Positions 25,264 to 34,112 are shown, counted from the first letter of the stretch. The stretch is DNA of 64,000 nt from G963668185 sp963668185 (GCA_963668185.1 OY764162.1:124001-188000); one strand, 5' to 3'. Translations and numbers: made by a program. The notes: generated by a model from the sequence alone, not told the origin.

Positions 25264-27126
25264 TCACCGCAGCACCCTCACGTCGCCGACGCGCCGCGTG
25301 ACCTGGCGGCGGTCAAGGTGGTCCATCAGCGCGAGTATGTACTTGCGGCTGTTGCCGAACATGTCGCGCGCGTCGCCAACGGAGATCTGTCCGTTGTCCT
25401 CGAGGCGTCGCCTGACCTGCCGCACCATGTCGTCGTACGCCTCGGCGCTGAACACGACGCCGTCGCTCACCCTCACGACCTTGCCCTGCTGCTCCAGCCA
25501 CGACAGCACGTCGGCCTCGACGCCATCGTCCGACGGTGGCGAGTACGGGTGCTTCTCCAGCGTCTTGAGGTACCGGTCCACCTCTCCCTGCTGCTTCGAC
25601 GTCAGTTGCGGGACGTGGCCCGGCAGCCTGTAGGCGTTGTCGTCCTCCGCGAGCACGTCTTCGTCTATCAGCTTGCGAATCGCGTACGAGGCCGCCTGCG
25701 AGGCGATGCCCAGCCTGCTCCGCAGTTCCTCCTTGGGCGTGCCTGCCCTGAGCGGGAACCGCGCGTGGTACGCGGCCAGCGCCTCGCTCGCTCGCCGCTT
25801 CAGGCGCGACCATCCGGCCGCCGAGTAGAACACGGTCGCGCCGCCGACCTTCCCTGAACCCAACGGCACGACAAGCCCTTCCTGGGCCATCTGCGCCAGT
25901 TCTTCGACTGCGCCCTCTTTAGAAAAATTAGCCCGGTTGACGAGATCGTCGAACGCGGCAGGCTCGGACGCCTCGATCATCTTCAGCAGCACGTCCCGAC
26001 CCGACCCGGACTCCATCGCCTCCAGCCGGTCCAGCAGGGCCGCGTGGCGGCGGCGGTGTCTCGGCGCGTGCGGATCGACGACGTTGCCGCCGCCCAGCGT
26101 TGTGCCGCCCGCCCTGATCACGAAGTAGTCGCCCTTGACAACCGCCAGCGGCGTCGAGAGCTTGAGTTGCGCCCACGCCGAGCCGCCCGGCGGGAGCGAG
26201 TCCGCGTCGAGCAGCCTCAGCCTGCCGACGGCCTCGCCGCTGCCGGCGTGCACGTTCACGAACATGTTGTGCCGAGCGGCCCTCGGCGCGTCCGCGATCA
26301 TGCGCAGCCGGACGTCCACTGCCGCGGTCGGCGCAAGCCAACCCGGCGGCGTCAGCACGTCGCCGCGCTCAATGTCCGCCGCGCGCACGCCCGACAGGTT
26401 CGCCGCCACCCTGTTCCCAGGGCCGATGGCGTCCACCTTCGTCTTCTGCGTCTGCAGGCCGCGAACGCGCGCGCGCCTCCCCGACAGCGCGAGCTCCACC
26501 TCCTGGCCCACCGACAGGCTCCCATCCACGAGCGTGCCCGTGACGACCGCCCCGAATCCGGCGATGGTGAACGACCGGTCCACCGGCAGCCGCGGCCTGC
26601 CCAGATCTGAACGAGCCGGCATGACGTCCAGCAGGCCGCGCATAGTCGACCGCAACTCCGCCAGCCCCTGCCCTGTCACCGCCGAGACCTCCACGACCGG
26701 CGCATCCCGCAGGCATGTCTCGGCGACCGTCTCTTCGATCTCCGCCCGTACGAGCTCGCGCCACTCCTCATCTACGAGATCGCTCTTCGTGATGACGATC
26801 AGGCCCCTGTCCACGTTCAGCAGGTCCAGGATCGCAAGGTGCTCGCGCGTCTGCGGCATGACCGACTCGTCCGCGGCCACAACCAGCATCGCGAGGTCGA
26901 TCCCGCCAACGCCCGCCAGCATGTTGCCGACGAACCGCTCGTGCCCGGGCACGTCCACGATGCTGACCTCGCGCCCGTCGTCAAGTTCCATCCACGCGAA
27001 GCCGAGGTCTATGGTGAGGCCGCGCTCCTTCTCCTCCCGCAGGCGGTCGGGGTCCATGCCCGTGAGCGCCTCCACCAGCGTGGACTTGCCGTGGTCAACG
27101 TGCCCGGCCGTTCCTATCACGTGCAC
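25264..27126 (-). CDS. selB: Selenocysteine-specific elongation factor SelB
   Basis: A translation GTPase of about 620 residues that brings Sec-tRNA to in-frame UGA codons through an mRNA hairpin. GTPase motifs: GTAGHVDHGKST (G1), RGLTIDLGFAW (G2), DVPGHERFVG (G3), TKSD (G4). EF-Tu-like beta-barrel domains follow, then C-terminal winged helices (NSRKYILALMDHLDRRQVTRRVGD). Start GTG 27126 is set by a strong GGAGGTGA at 27137-27144, 10 nt upstream; GTG 27120 is an alternative. selA, selD and tRNA-Sec are not in the window. Its presence implies that the organism makes selenoproteins. Confidence 0.95.
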   Translation of the reverse strand: MHVIGTAGHVDHGKSTLVEALTGMDPDRLREEKERGLTIDLGFAWMELDDGREVSIVDVPGHERFVGNMLAGVGGIDLAMLVVAADESVMPQTREHLAILDLLNVDRGLIVITKSDLVDEEWRELVRAEIEETVAETCLRDAPVVEVSAVTGQGLAELRSTMRGLLDVMPARSDLGRPRLPVDRSFTIAGFGAVVTGTLVDGSLSVGQEVELALSGRRARVRGLQTQKTKVDAIGPGNRVAANLSGVRAADIERGDVLTPPGWLAPTAAVDVRLRMIADAPRAARHNMFVNVHAGSGEAVGRLRLLDADSLPPGGSAWAQLKLSTPLAVVKGDYFVIRAGGTTLGGGNVVDPHAPRHRRRHAALLDRLEAMESGSGRDVLLKMIEASEPAAFDDLVNRANFSKEGAVEELAQMAQEGLVVPLGSGKVGGATVFYSAAGWSRLKRRASEALAAYHARFPLRAGTPKEELRSRLGIASQAASYAIRKLIDEDVLAEDDNAYRLPGHVPQLTSKQQGEVDRYLKTLEKHPYSPPSDDGVEADVLSWLEQQGKVVRVSDGVVFSAEAYDDMVRQVRRRLEDNGQISVGDARDMFGNSRKYILALMDHLDRRQVTRRVGDVRVLR

Positions 27127-27144
27127 TTGAGCGCGGTCACCTCC

Positions 27145-27561
27145 GTAGCCCCAAAGAGTAGCACAACGCGCCCTCCCGTCCGCCCTCCCTTCGGCCCGTT
27201 CGTCCTGAGCCTGTCGAAGGGCAATGCCGCAGGAGCACGCCGTAGGGGCGTTTCGCGAAACGCCCTCCCCCGTTCGCCCTGAGCCTGTCGAAGGGCGCGT
27301 TCCGCATACGCGCCAGGAAATCCAACCACATATTGCGAACCGATTGCACGAGTCCACGCCATGTGCTACTATCCCGCCGCCAGTACGGAGAAACGCGTTG
27401 CCCACTAGCAGCAGTGCAGACCCCGAGCTGGTTCCTCCTTCAGGGCCCTCGCTGTGCCGGTTCAACGGGGGCCCGCATCCCTTTATCGTCATACCGGCGC
27501 AGGCCGGTATCCAGGGGCGCCGTACCGGCAGACCCCGCCATTGTTGTACCCTGAACCCGCA
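27145..27561. repeat. Repeat-rich intergenic region between selB and the TPR gene
   Basis: About 417 bases with no gene I can support. It contains family A copies at 27196-27222 and 27270-27296, a family D palindrome at 27243-27266 (GGGGCGTTTCGCGAAACGCC) and a family B copy at about 27488-27513 (CGTCATACCGGCGCAGGCC and onward). The upstream in-frame extensions of selB and the TPR gene into this region are translations of these repeats. Confidence 0.8.
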
Positions 27562-28113
27562 ATGCAAACGCCGCCAAACGCCGATCCCCTCGAAAACCTC
27601 CTCCGCCAGATCGCGGAAGCGGACGCCGCGATCGATGCTGACCCCGACGACGCCCGCGCTCTCTTCAGGCGCGGCGTCCTCTACGGCCAGTACTCCGAGC
27701 CCACCAAGTCCATAGAGGACTTCACGCGCGTCATAGAGTTGGAGCCGGACAACGCCGAGGCCTACTACAACCGCGGCATGGGATACGTCACGCTCCGACA
27801 GGCGATCATGGCCATCGACGAGTTCACCCGCGCCGTGGAGATCAACCCCGAGCACGTGGACGCGTACAACAACAGGGCCGCGGCGCACTTCGACCTCGGC
27901 GACGCCGAGCGCGCCATCGAAGACGCCACCAGCGCCATCGCCCTCAACGAGCGCCAAGCCTCCGCGTACGCCATCCGAGGCATCGCCAGAACCCAGGTCG
28001 GCGAAAACGAACTCGCCGAAGCCGACATCGCCCGCAGCGTAGAGCTAGGCTTCGACCCCCACCTGCTCAAGTACCTCGCCCGCCGCGCCAGCCGCTGGAG
28101 CGGCCTCGGGTAG
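27562..28113 (+). CDS. Tetratricopeptide repeat protein
   Basis: A 183-residue protein of about four tandem TPR units. Examples are ARALFRRGVLYGQYSEPTKSIEDFTRVIELEPD, AEAYYNRGMGYVTLRQAIMAIDEFTRAVEINPE and VDAYNNRAAAHFDLGDAERAIEDATSAIALNE, cited here by their conserved A/Y/G/A pattern. TPRs mediate protein-protein contacts. No signal peptide is seen. Start ATG 27562 is the first Met after the repeat-derived sequence upstream; partner proteins are unknown. Confidence 0.85.
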   Translation: MQTPPNADPLENLLRQIAEADAAIDADPDDARALFRRGVLYGQYSEPTKSIEDFTRVIELEPDNAEAYYNRGMGYVTLRQAIMAIDEFTRAVEINPEHVDAYNNRAAAHFDLGDAERAIEDATSAIALNERQASAYAIRGIARTQVGENELAEADIARSVELGFDPHLLKYLARRASRWSGLG

Positions 28114-28152
28114 GCGCGTACCTCCTCCGTTAGTCGCTCTAGGAGATGTTAG

Positions 28153-28587
28153 ATGATGAGCAACCTCGGTGTATCACCCTCTCTCCGCAAAGCCTTCGGC
28201 TGGGCGTTCGGCGTGACACTTGCCGTTCTTACAGTTATCGCCCTACTAGACTATCTGTCCCTCGTTGCCGACGTGGAGGACGGGAAGGCTGAGATTTCCG
28301 ATCTTTCTGCCGAAGTAGAGACCTTGAAGGCCCAGCAGACAGCCCTTGTGTCCGAAGCAGAAGCGTGGCAGGAATGGATACGGCTCATTCTTGCTTGGGT
28401 GGTATCGGTACAAGACGTCCTTCCTGGCCAATACAACGCTCCCTTGCCATTCGACTTTGAGGATCTTCCGTGTGAGCCTGCATTCAGGGAAGTGGGACCG
28501 AAGCTGATAGGTTCGCTGGACAACTGGATTGAAGGACACGAGACTGTTGGGCGTGGCGAACCTGTCCGCGTCCTGATCTGTGAGTAG
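28153..28587 (+). CDS. Membrane-anchored coiled-coil protein, uncharacterised
   Basis: A 144-residue protein with one N-terminal membrane helix (AFGWAFGVTLAVLTVIALLDYL) and a heptad-like coil (VEDGKAEISDLSAEVETLKAQQ). A globular C-terminus follows with two Cys. AGGAG at 28141-28145 lies 7 nt before ATG 28153. I recognise no family. It follows the TPR gene on the same strand. Confidence 0.6.
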   Translation: MMSNLGVSPSLRKAFGWAFGVTLAVLTVIALLDYLSLVADVEDGKAEISDLSAEVETLKAQQTALVSEAEAWQEWIRLILAWVVSVQDVLPGQYNAPLPFDFEDLPCEPAFREVGPKLIGSLDNWIEGHETVGRGEPVRVLICE

Positions 28588-28920
28588 GTCAATGGCATAT
28601 CCCACGATTGAACAGAACCCGTAAGGGCGTTGGTGGCGGGCGAAACGCCCTGGATTTCTCGCTGCGCTCGAAATGACAGCGGGAGAGGCACCCCTCAACC
28701 GTCATTCCGGCGAAGGCCGGAATCCAGGGGTGGTCCGGGTGGGGCCTCCGGCCTCTTCCCCAGTCTGCTGGGGAAGATTGAGATGGGGCAAGAGCGCCGT
28801 TGTGCAAGCACCGTCACAGAGTTACACAAAGCTCTCCGCAAGCGGGAATCCATCCGCCCGCGCCGCCGCCGTCATACCCCATCGAAGAGCCTGCCCGAGT
28901 CCCTTGAGGGGCCCGCCGCC
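28588..28920. repeat. Mosaic of dispersed repeats E, B and C
   Basis: A 333-base gap without a supported gene. It holds a family E copy (about 28650-28675, TTTCTCGCTGCGCTCGAAAT), a family B copy (28701-28728, GTCATTCCGGCGAAGGCC and onward) and a family C copy (28757-28780, CTTCCCCAGTCTGCTGGGG). A tail resembling the family C flank at 42060-42100 follows. Three families lie end to end here. Confidence 0.8.
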
Positions 28921-30201
28921 TCACATCAGCGCGGCAGCCTCCCGCCTGGGCGCCGCCACCGCATCGTCGATCGAGACGCCCAGCGCCCCCGCCACCGTCT
29001 GCGCAGCCATCGTGATGGGCACGCGCTCCGGGTTGATCGAAAGGTCGTACAGTCCCGAGTTCTCGAAGTCCGCGTCGAACAGGTACCGGCACGCCGACAG
29101 CGCGTCACGGTCCGCGCGCTTCAGCGCCTTGATGGCCTCGTCGCCGGACAGCCCCTCATCGCGGGCCAGGTTCGCCAGCCGCCATTGCTTCGACGCGGCA
29201 ATGAACACGCTCACGCTCCGCGCCGCCTCCGGCACGAGCAGGTGCGCCCCGTGGCCGTGGATCACGGCGTTGCCCTTCGCGGCGATCCTGCGCACGATGC
29301 TCCGCAGCGCCCTCAGGTAGTGGTCCTTGCTGATAAGCTCCACCGGCTCGTAGTAGTCCAGCCGCGACACCGCCGCGTACACGTCGAAGCCCGGCTCCGG
29401 GCCGGCGGACCAGTGTATCGGCGCGGCCAGGCGGCGCAGCCACCGGCTCCAGCGCGACCGGAAGCTGTCCTCCAGCGACTCCAACTCGCCCTCGCTGCAG
29501 CGCAGCCGGCCGCAAAGCTCGGTCGTTATCTCCTCGTCAACGAAGCGCGAGCCGATCATGCGCGCGATGTCCCGCGCGATCTCCTTCGACCCACTCCCCG
29601 GCAGGCCGCTCACGATCGCGATCGGCGCCCACTTGCGCCTCGGCTCGTCCGCCCTTCGCGCTGTGTACTCGATCGCCGTCATCGACATGATCGAGGACGA
29701 CCAGTCCGGCCCCCTGCCGTGGCCGCTGTGCTCGCGCCTGCCTTCCACCACGAACCCCAGCTTGCGGAACAGGCCCCGCGCCGCGGCGTTCTCGTCCGGC
29801 ACCGACGCCCACACCTTTCGCAGGCCCATGCCGTCGAACGCCCTGGCAATCAGCGACTGCACGACCGCCGTGCCGTACCCCTGCCTCCACAGGTCCTTGC
29901 GCCCGATCAGCACCGACAACTCCGCGCCCTCCTGGCCGTCCAGGATGATCTCGCCTTCGCCCACGTGCTCGCCGTGGTCGGTGTACGCCGAAAGCACCGC
30001 GCGCTTCGGATTGTCGAACACGCTGGCCCACTGCGCCGGAGACGCCTCCAGCATCATCTGGGGCGCGTACGCGCGATGGACAGGATCGCCGCACGCGTAC
30101 TCGCCGAACCACTGCGACGACACGTCGCCGTCGGCCAGCCACGACGCCACGCGATCCACGTCTTCCCTCGAAACTTCCGTAAGGTTCACTCTCGGCAACA
30201 T
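28921..30201 (-). CDS. GNAT acetyltransferase fused to cytidylate kinase-like domain
   Basis: A 426-residue two-domain protein. Residues 1 to about 175 are a GNAT N-acetyltransferase with the acetyl-CoA loop region (LIGRKDLWRQGYGTAVVQSLIARAF) and ENAAARGLFRKLGF. Residues from about 190 form a cytidylate kinase 2-like P-loop domain starting AIVSGLPGSGSKEIARDIAR, then SRFVDEEITTEL. The P-loop lacks the standard GKS/T and has GSGSKE, as is common in that family. Start ATG 30201 is chosen because GAGAGG lies 9 nt upstream; the longer frame runs into repeats. The substrates of either domain are unknown. Confidence 0.82.
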   Translation of the reverse strand: MLPRVNLTEVSREDVDRVASWLADGDVSSQWFGEYACGDPVHRAYAPQMMLEASPAQWASVFDNPKRAVLSAYTDHGEHVGEGEIILDGQEGAELSVLIGRKDLWRQGYGTAVVQSLIARAFDGMGLRKVWASVPDENAAARGLFRKLGFVVEGRREHSGHGRGPDWSSSIMSMTAIEYTARRADEPRRKWAPIAIVSGLPGSGSKEIARDIARMIGSRFVDEEITTELCGRLRCSEGELESLEDSFRSRWSRWLRRLAAPIHWSAGPEPGFDVYAAVSRLDYYEPVELISKDHYLRALRSIVRRIAAKGNAVIHGHGAHLLVPEAARSVSVFIAASKQWRLANLARDEGLSGDEAIKALKRADRDALSACRYLFDADFENSGLYDLSINPERVPITMAAQTVAGALGVSIDDAVAAPRREAAALM

Positions 30202-30220
30202 TGGACGCATCCTCTCTGAT

Positions 30221-30481
30221 CCGTTCACCCTGAGCCTACCGTAGGGGCGCTTCGCGAAGCGCCCGCCCCTCCGATCCGTTCGCCCTGAGCCTGTCGAAGG
30301 GCTCACTACGAATTGAACTGAGACTACAAGTCAACTTTTCGCGTGTCAACATTGTGTAAAATCGCACACAGTCTCGTTCCCCCCGACCCTGTCGAAGGGC
30401 CTCACTCACCAAATCCGTTCGCCCTGAGCCTGTCGAAGGGCCGAAGCGCCGTTCATGGTTCGACAAGCTCACCACGAACGG
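30221..30481. repeat. Cluster of dispersed repeats A and D
   Basis: Family A copies: partial at 30221-30237, full at 30276-30302, degenerate at 30375-30400, full at 30415-30441, and reversed degenerate at 30458-30481. A family D palindrome (GGGGCGCTTCGCGAAGCGCC) lies at 30244-30265. The remaining sequence up to the ccmB stop at 30622 contains no gene I can support, although a short minus-strand frame ending at 30509 is open. Confidence 0.82.
30321..30349 (-). promoter_or_regulatory. Candidate sigma70 promoter for the GNAT-kinase gene
   Basis: On the minus strand TTGACA (30349-30344) is followed after 17 nt by TAGTCT (30326-30321). The gene starts at 30201, giving a leader of about 110 nt that runs through two repeats. 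The -35 box is consensus; the -10 box matches three of six positions. Confidence 0.5.
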
Positions 30482-30621
30482 TCTGGACGACCTCCTAGAA
30501 ACGCCCTCAGGCGGCGGTGACCTCAACGGCGATGCGGCGGCCAACGGCCCTGAGCACGAAGGCAGTCTGCCGCCTGCGAATCGGAAGAACGGTACGGCTT
30601 TCCGGGCGAGCGGCGCAGGGA

Positions 30622-31296
30622 TCAGTCCTTGACGATGAACTGGAAGCAGGCGGGGCCTACTACGGCGAAGACCAAGTCGTACGCGGCGATGAAGGGGAGT
30701 ACCTGGAAGGCGCTGCCGACGGCGGAGTCGGATACGACGCGCGTGGTTGCCTCGAGGCCGGCCAGAATCACAGGCAGCGCTACGGGGAAGAACAGCAACG
30801 GAAGCATCACCTCCCGCGCCCGCGTGTTCACGGCCATCGCGGAGAATACGGTCCCTGACAGGGCGAAGCCCAGCGTTGCCAGCAGCAGCACGGGAATCAG
30901 TTCCGGGGACCACAGGGGGAAGTTGAACAGAATCCCGAAGACGGGAAAGACGACCGCTTCGACCGCGAGCAGGAACACGAAGCTTGAAAGCGCCTTGCCG
31001 AAGAAGATGACGTCCCTGCCGATGGGCGCGAGCATCAGGCCGTGGATGCTCCCGCGCTCCCTTTCCACGGTGAACGACCTCGCCAGCCCGACCGATCCGG
31101 CGAAGGCAAGGGCAACCCACAGCACGCCGGGAGCCACGAAGGCGGCTCTGCCGGGCGTCGCCTGTATGGCGAAGTCCAGCATGACGACGACGAGCAGGGC
31201 GAACGCCAGAACGGAGGCGACGGTCTCCTTGCCTCTGTACTCCAGCAAGAGGTCTTTCCAAGCTATGGCCCAGATCGAAAACAGGTAGCGCCGCAT
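30622..31296 (-). CDS. ccmB: Heme exporter permease CcmB
   Basis: A 224-residue membrane protein with about six helices and the CcmB signatures WKDLLLEYRGKE, ARSFTVERERGSIHGLMLAPI and FGKALSSFVF. With CcmA it forms the ABC unit that releases holo-CcmE. It begins 5 nt after the ccmA stop, so the two are translated together. The in-frame extension up to 31434 overlaps ccmA and is discounted. Confidence 0.93.
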   Translation of the reverse strand: MRRYLFSIWAIAWKDLLLEYRGKETVASVLAFALLVVVMLDFAIQATPGRAAFVAPGVLWVALAFAGSVGLARSFTVERERGSIHGLMLAPIGRDVIFFGKALSSFVFLLAVEAVVFPVFGILFNFPLWSPELIPVLLLATLGFALSGTVFSAMAVNTRAREVMLPLLFFPVALPVILAGLEATTRVVSDSAVGSAFQVLPFIAAYDLVFAVVGPACFQFIVKD

Positions 31297-31301
31297 CGAG
31301 A

Positions 31302-32048
31302 TCAGCCCAGCTTCCCGTGAAGCTCTGAGTATGCTTCCTGAATCGCCGCTGCGTCCACGCCGCCGGGGCCTGAATCGTATTCGACCCTTCCGCGGCCCAG
31401 CACCACGGCGCGATCCGCGAATCGAAGCCCCCACTGGAGGTTGTGAGTGGTCGTCAGGACGGTCTTGCCTAGCTGTCCGGCTTCTTCGACGAGGGCGCGA
31501 ATCCTCGAAAGCGCCTCCTGGTCGAGGCCGCTCTCAGGTTCGTCCAACAGCAACACCGGAGGATCGTGCAGCAGGGCGCGCGCTATCGCCAGCCGTCTCT
31601 GCTGGCCGTGCGACAGCGATCCGGCGCGTTCATCCGCCAGAGACGCTATGCCCATGCGCTCGCATACGCCGGCGACTCGTCCGGGCTGGTCGTCCAGTCC
31701 GAAGAGACGGGCGTGCAGCCGGAGATTTTCGACGACGGTCAGGGCCGCGTAGTGCATCGGATCGTGAGTGATCACGCCAATCAGGCGTCGCACCTGAGCG
31801 CCGCGCGATTCGACTTCAAGCCCGGCGACGCGGGTCTCGCCGGAGTCGGCCTGCGTGAGCGTCGCGAGTATCCTCAGAAGGGTTGACTTGCCGGAGCCGT
31901 TGGGGCCAAGCACTGCCAAGACCTGGCCCCAGGGGACCTCCAGGTCCAAGTTTTCCAAGACGGCTTTGCGTCCGTAAGACTTGCACACGCCAACCATCTG
32001 AATCGCTGGCGGAAGCTCTTCTTGAATGTTGGCGGGGGCTTGGGGCAA
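31302..32048 (-). CDS. ccmA: Heme exporter ATP-binding protein CcmA
   Basis: A 248-residue ABC ATPase with Walker A GPNGSGKST, signature LSHGQQRRLAIARALL, Walker B VLLLDEPESGLD and H-loop TTHN. The Q-loop region reads VITHDPMHYAALTVVENL, resembling CcmA proteins that have GH in place of the usual Gln. It is followed by ccmB 5 nt away. The energy of ATP hydrolysis is used to free heme-loaded CcmE for cytochrome c assembly. Its partners ccmC-ccmD-ccmE are at 3232-4755. Confidence 0.92.
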   Translation of the reverse strand: MPQAPANIQEELPPAIQMVGVCKSYGRKAVLENLDLEVPWGQVLAVLGPNGSGKSTLLRILATLTQADSGETRVAGLEVESRGAQVRRLIGVITHDPMHYAALTVVENLRLHARLFGLDDQPGRVAGVCERMGIASLADERAGSLSHGQQRRLAIARALLHDPPVLLLDEPESGLDQEALSRIRALVEEAGQLGKTVLTTTHNLQWGLRFADRAVVLGRGRVEYDSGPGGVDAAAIQEAYSELHGKLG

Positions 32049-32149
32049 GATTGTCCGGTGAACGCTGTACTCTGGTGCAGCCGAGCGCGGCGCAACTGTA
32101 GTATAGCGATGCCGGATAGGATGGGTACACAGAAGCAGGAGATTGGTAG

Positions 32150-32905
32150 ATGAAGTTTGCCAGGTACGAAAGAAACGGCAGAATCCAGTACGGCATGATC
32201 GAGGGGGACGCCATTACACGAGTCACGGCCCCGCCCTGGGACAACTACATACCTACGCCCAGCCGGACCACACTGGATAACGTGAGGCTGCTGGCGCCGA
32301 TACTGCCGGGCAAGATACTGGCGATCGGACTCAACTACCGCAGCCACGTCGGGGACAGGACGCCGCCGAGCGTGCCGGAGCCGTTCATCAAGACGCCGTC
32401 TTCGCTGATCGGGCCGGAGGACGAGATCGTGCTGCCGCGGGAGTCGAACACGGTGCACGCGGAGGCGGAGCTGGCGGTGGTGATGGGCGCGCGGTGCAAG
32501 GGGGCCACACGGGAGAACGCGCTGGACTACGTGGTGGGGTACACGTGCGCCAACGACGTGAGCGAGCGCGACTGGCAGGCGGGGGACCTTCAGTGGTGGC
32601 GGGCGAAGTCGTCGGACACGTTCACGCCGCTGGGGCCGATCATCGTGACGGACCTGGACCCGTCGGACCTGGCGCTGGAGGGGCGCGTGAACGGCGAGGT
32701 CGTGCAGCAGAGCAGCACGTCGGACCTGATACACGACGTGCCGGCGATCATCGAGTGGATCAGCAGCGTGATGACGCTGGAGCCGGGGGACGTCATCCTG
32801 ACGGGGACGCCGGGCCGGACGGCGACGATCCGGGCGGGCGACCGCGTGGAGGTGGAGGTGGAGGGCATCGGGGTGCTGGCGAATCCGGTGGTTGCGGAGG
32901 GGTAA
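32150..32905 (+). CDS. Fumarylacetoacetate hydrolase family protein
   Basis: A 251-residue FAH-fold enzyme. The motif LAIGLNYRSHVG and the metal-binding residues in NTVHAEAELAVVMG (ExE) and VVGYTCANDVSERD are present, along with LTGTPGRTATIRAGDRVEVEVEGIG. The family hydrolyses or decarboxylates acylpyruvates and related beta-diketo acids in aromatic catabolism, using Mg2+. Specificity is not predictable. GGAG lies upstream of ATG 32150. Tandem repeats follow the stop directly. Confidence 0.9.
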   Translation: MKFARYERNGRIQYGMIEGDAITRVTAPPWDNYIPTPSRTTLDNVRLLAPILPGKILAIGLNYRSHVGDRTPPSVPEPFIKTPSSLIGPEDEIVLPRESNTVHAEAELAVVMGARCKGATRENALDYVVGYTCANDVSERDWQAGDLQWWRAKSSDTFTPLGPIIVTDLDPSDLALEGRVNGEVVQQSSTSDLIHDVPAIIEWISSVMTLEPGDVILTGTPGRTATIRAGDRVEVEVEGIGVLANPVVAEG

Positions 32906-33050
32906 GGCCCTTCGACAGGCTCAGGGCGAACGGCTTCTGTCAGCGGCCCTTCGACAGGCTCAGGGCGAACGGCTTCTGTCAGCGGCCCTTCGACAGGCTC
33001 AGGGCGAACGGCTTCTGTCAGCGGCCCTTCGACAGGCTCAGGGCGAACGG
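32906..33050 (-). repeat. Family A repeat in four tandem units
   Basis: Three full 39-bp units start at 32906, 32945 and 32984, each made of the 28-bp family A core plus CTTCTGTCAGC. A fourth core lies at 33023-33050. The units are identical, which implies recent tandem amplification. A family D palindrome follows at 33061-33082. Confidence 0.92.
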
Positions 33051-33106
33051 GTCGGAGGGGAGGGCGCTTCGCGAAGCGCCCCTACGGCTGGCTCTTTGAC
33101 GGGGCG

Positions 33107-33835
33107 CTAGAAGAGTTCGCCGGCGCGGAGTCTGAGGAGTTCGCTGCCGCTGCCGGCTGTCCAGTAGTAGATTAGGTAGGCGCCGGCGCCGACCATGGCG
33201 AGGTTGCCGATGGGTTCTATGAGCGGGAATATCTTCCTCATGCCTTTCTGGACGATCTCTTTGAAGAAGACGACGCCTAGCGTGGCGGCCATGAGTATCG
33301 AGCCCATGCCGATGCCGTAGGTCACGGAGGCGAGCAACGTGTCGACGAAGGTGGAGGCGCTGAGGGCCTGGCCGATGACGATGCCGACGGCGGCGAGGTA
33401 GATCGGCAGGGCGCAGCTTAGCGACGCGATGGCGTAGGCGATGCCGAACAGGAACACGTGCCGGACGCCCTTGCCCTGGCCGAGGTCGACGCGGCTGGCG
33501 GCCATGATGCCGATCTTGCGTCGGGACAGGATCAGCCAGAGGCCGAGGGCCATGATCGCGACGCCGACGCCGAGGCCGAGAAACGGCAAGAACTTGCCGA
33601 TGAGCCGTCCGCCGAGGGCGAGGATAAGTCCGACGCCGCCGAAGACTACGAGGAAGCCGGCGGTGACGGCGACGCCCATGACGACGCCGCGAATCCCGGA
33701 GGCGACCGGGTGCTGCTCGACGGTGGCGGTGTCGAGCTGGTAGCCGACGTATGCGGGGAACATGGCAGCGCCGCAGGGGTTGAAGGCGGCGGCAACTCCC
33801 GCTGTGAAGGCGAACCAGAAGGGCACGTCGAACAT
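33107..33835 (-). CDS. ccdA: CcdA-type thiol-disulfide electron carrier
   Basis: A 242-residue protein with six to seven membrane helices and the two active Cys in FNPCGAAMFPAYVGY and SLSCALPIYLAAVG. CcdA/DsbD-beta proteins carry electrons from cytoplasmic thioredoxin across the membrane to keep apocytochrome c heme-binding Cys reduced. Proximity to ccmAB supports a role in cytochrome c maturation. Its upstream region (33836-34237) contains two short tandem repeat arrays. Confidence 0.9.
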   Translation of the reverse strand: MFDVPFWFAFTAGVAAAFNPCGAAMFPAYVGYQLDTATVEQHPVASGIRGVVMGVAVTAGFLVVFGGVGLILALGGRLIGKFLPFLGLGVGVAIMALGLWLILSRRKIGIMAASRVDLGQGKGVRHVFLFGIAYAIASLSCALPIYLAAVGIVIGQALSASTFVDTLLASVTYGIGMGSILMAATLGVVFFKEIVQKGMRKIFPLIEPIGNLAMVGAGAYLIYYWTAGSGSELLRLRAGELF

Positions 33836-33988
33836 GGGTCTAATCCTCGGTTTCGGGTCCGCCAGGACATACGTTTACGGGCACGGCGTCGGATGCACGG
33901 CGGGCCGCATACGCTCTCATGCTAAGCGCCATCCTCGGGCCTTGTGAGGGCGCGGGCCGGATCGGCGGCGGCGAATTTTCGAAAAAGT

Positions 33989-34008
33989 GGGACATTTCGG
34001 GACATTTC
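33989..34008 (+). repeat. Two tandem 10-bp units GGGACATTTC
   Basis: Perfect direct duplication of GGGACATTTC upstream of ccdA. The same GGGACA box occurs, inverted, in the 11-bp array at 34069-34112. It may be an operator; nothing else was recognised in the 33836-34237 gap. Confidence 0.6.
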
Positions 34009-34068
34009 GTAGCTGGGATGCTCCGGCTGATGGGGCGCTTACGGCCAGAAATGACGCGGGTTTGATCT

Positions 34069-34112
34069 AGTTCTGACTCAGTTTTGACCCAATTATGTCC
34101 CAGTTCTGTCCC
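34069..34112 (+). repeat. Four tandem 11-bp units, possible operator array
   Basis: Units AGTTCTGACTC, AGTTTTGACCC, AATTATGTCCC and AGTTCTGTCCC lie head to tail, followed by a partial AGTT. The 11-bp period equals about one helical turn, so a protein could bind the same face repeatedly. It lies between the ccdA promoter region and the end of the tracrRNA. Confidence 0.65.

Noticed and set aside
26369..26764. Frames within selB on either strand
   Set aside because: They are shadows of an intact GTPase gene.
30506..30621. Short open minus-strand stretch ending at 30509 with RTVLPIRRRQTAFVLRAVGRRI
   Set aside because: It has no start codon context or recognisable family and is too short to call a remnant with confidence.
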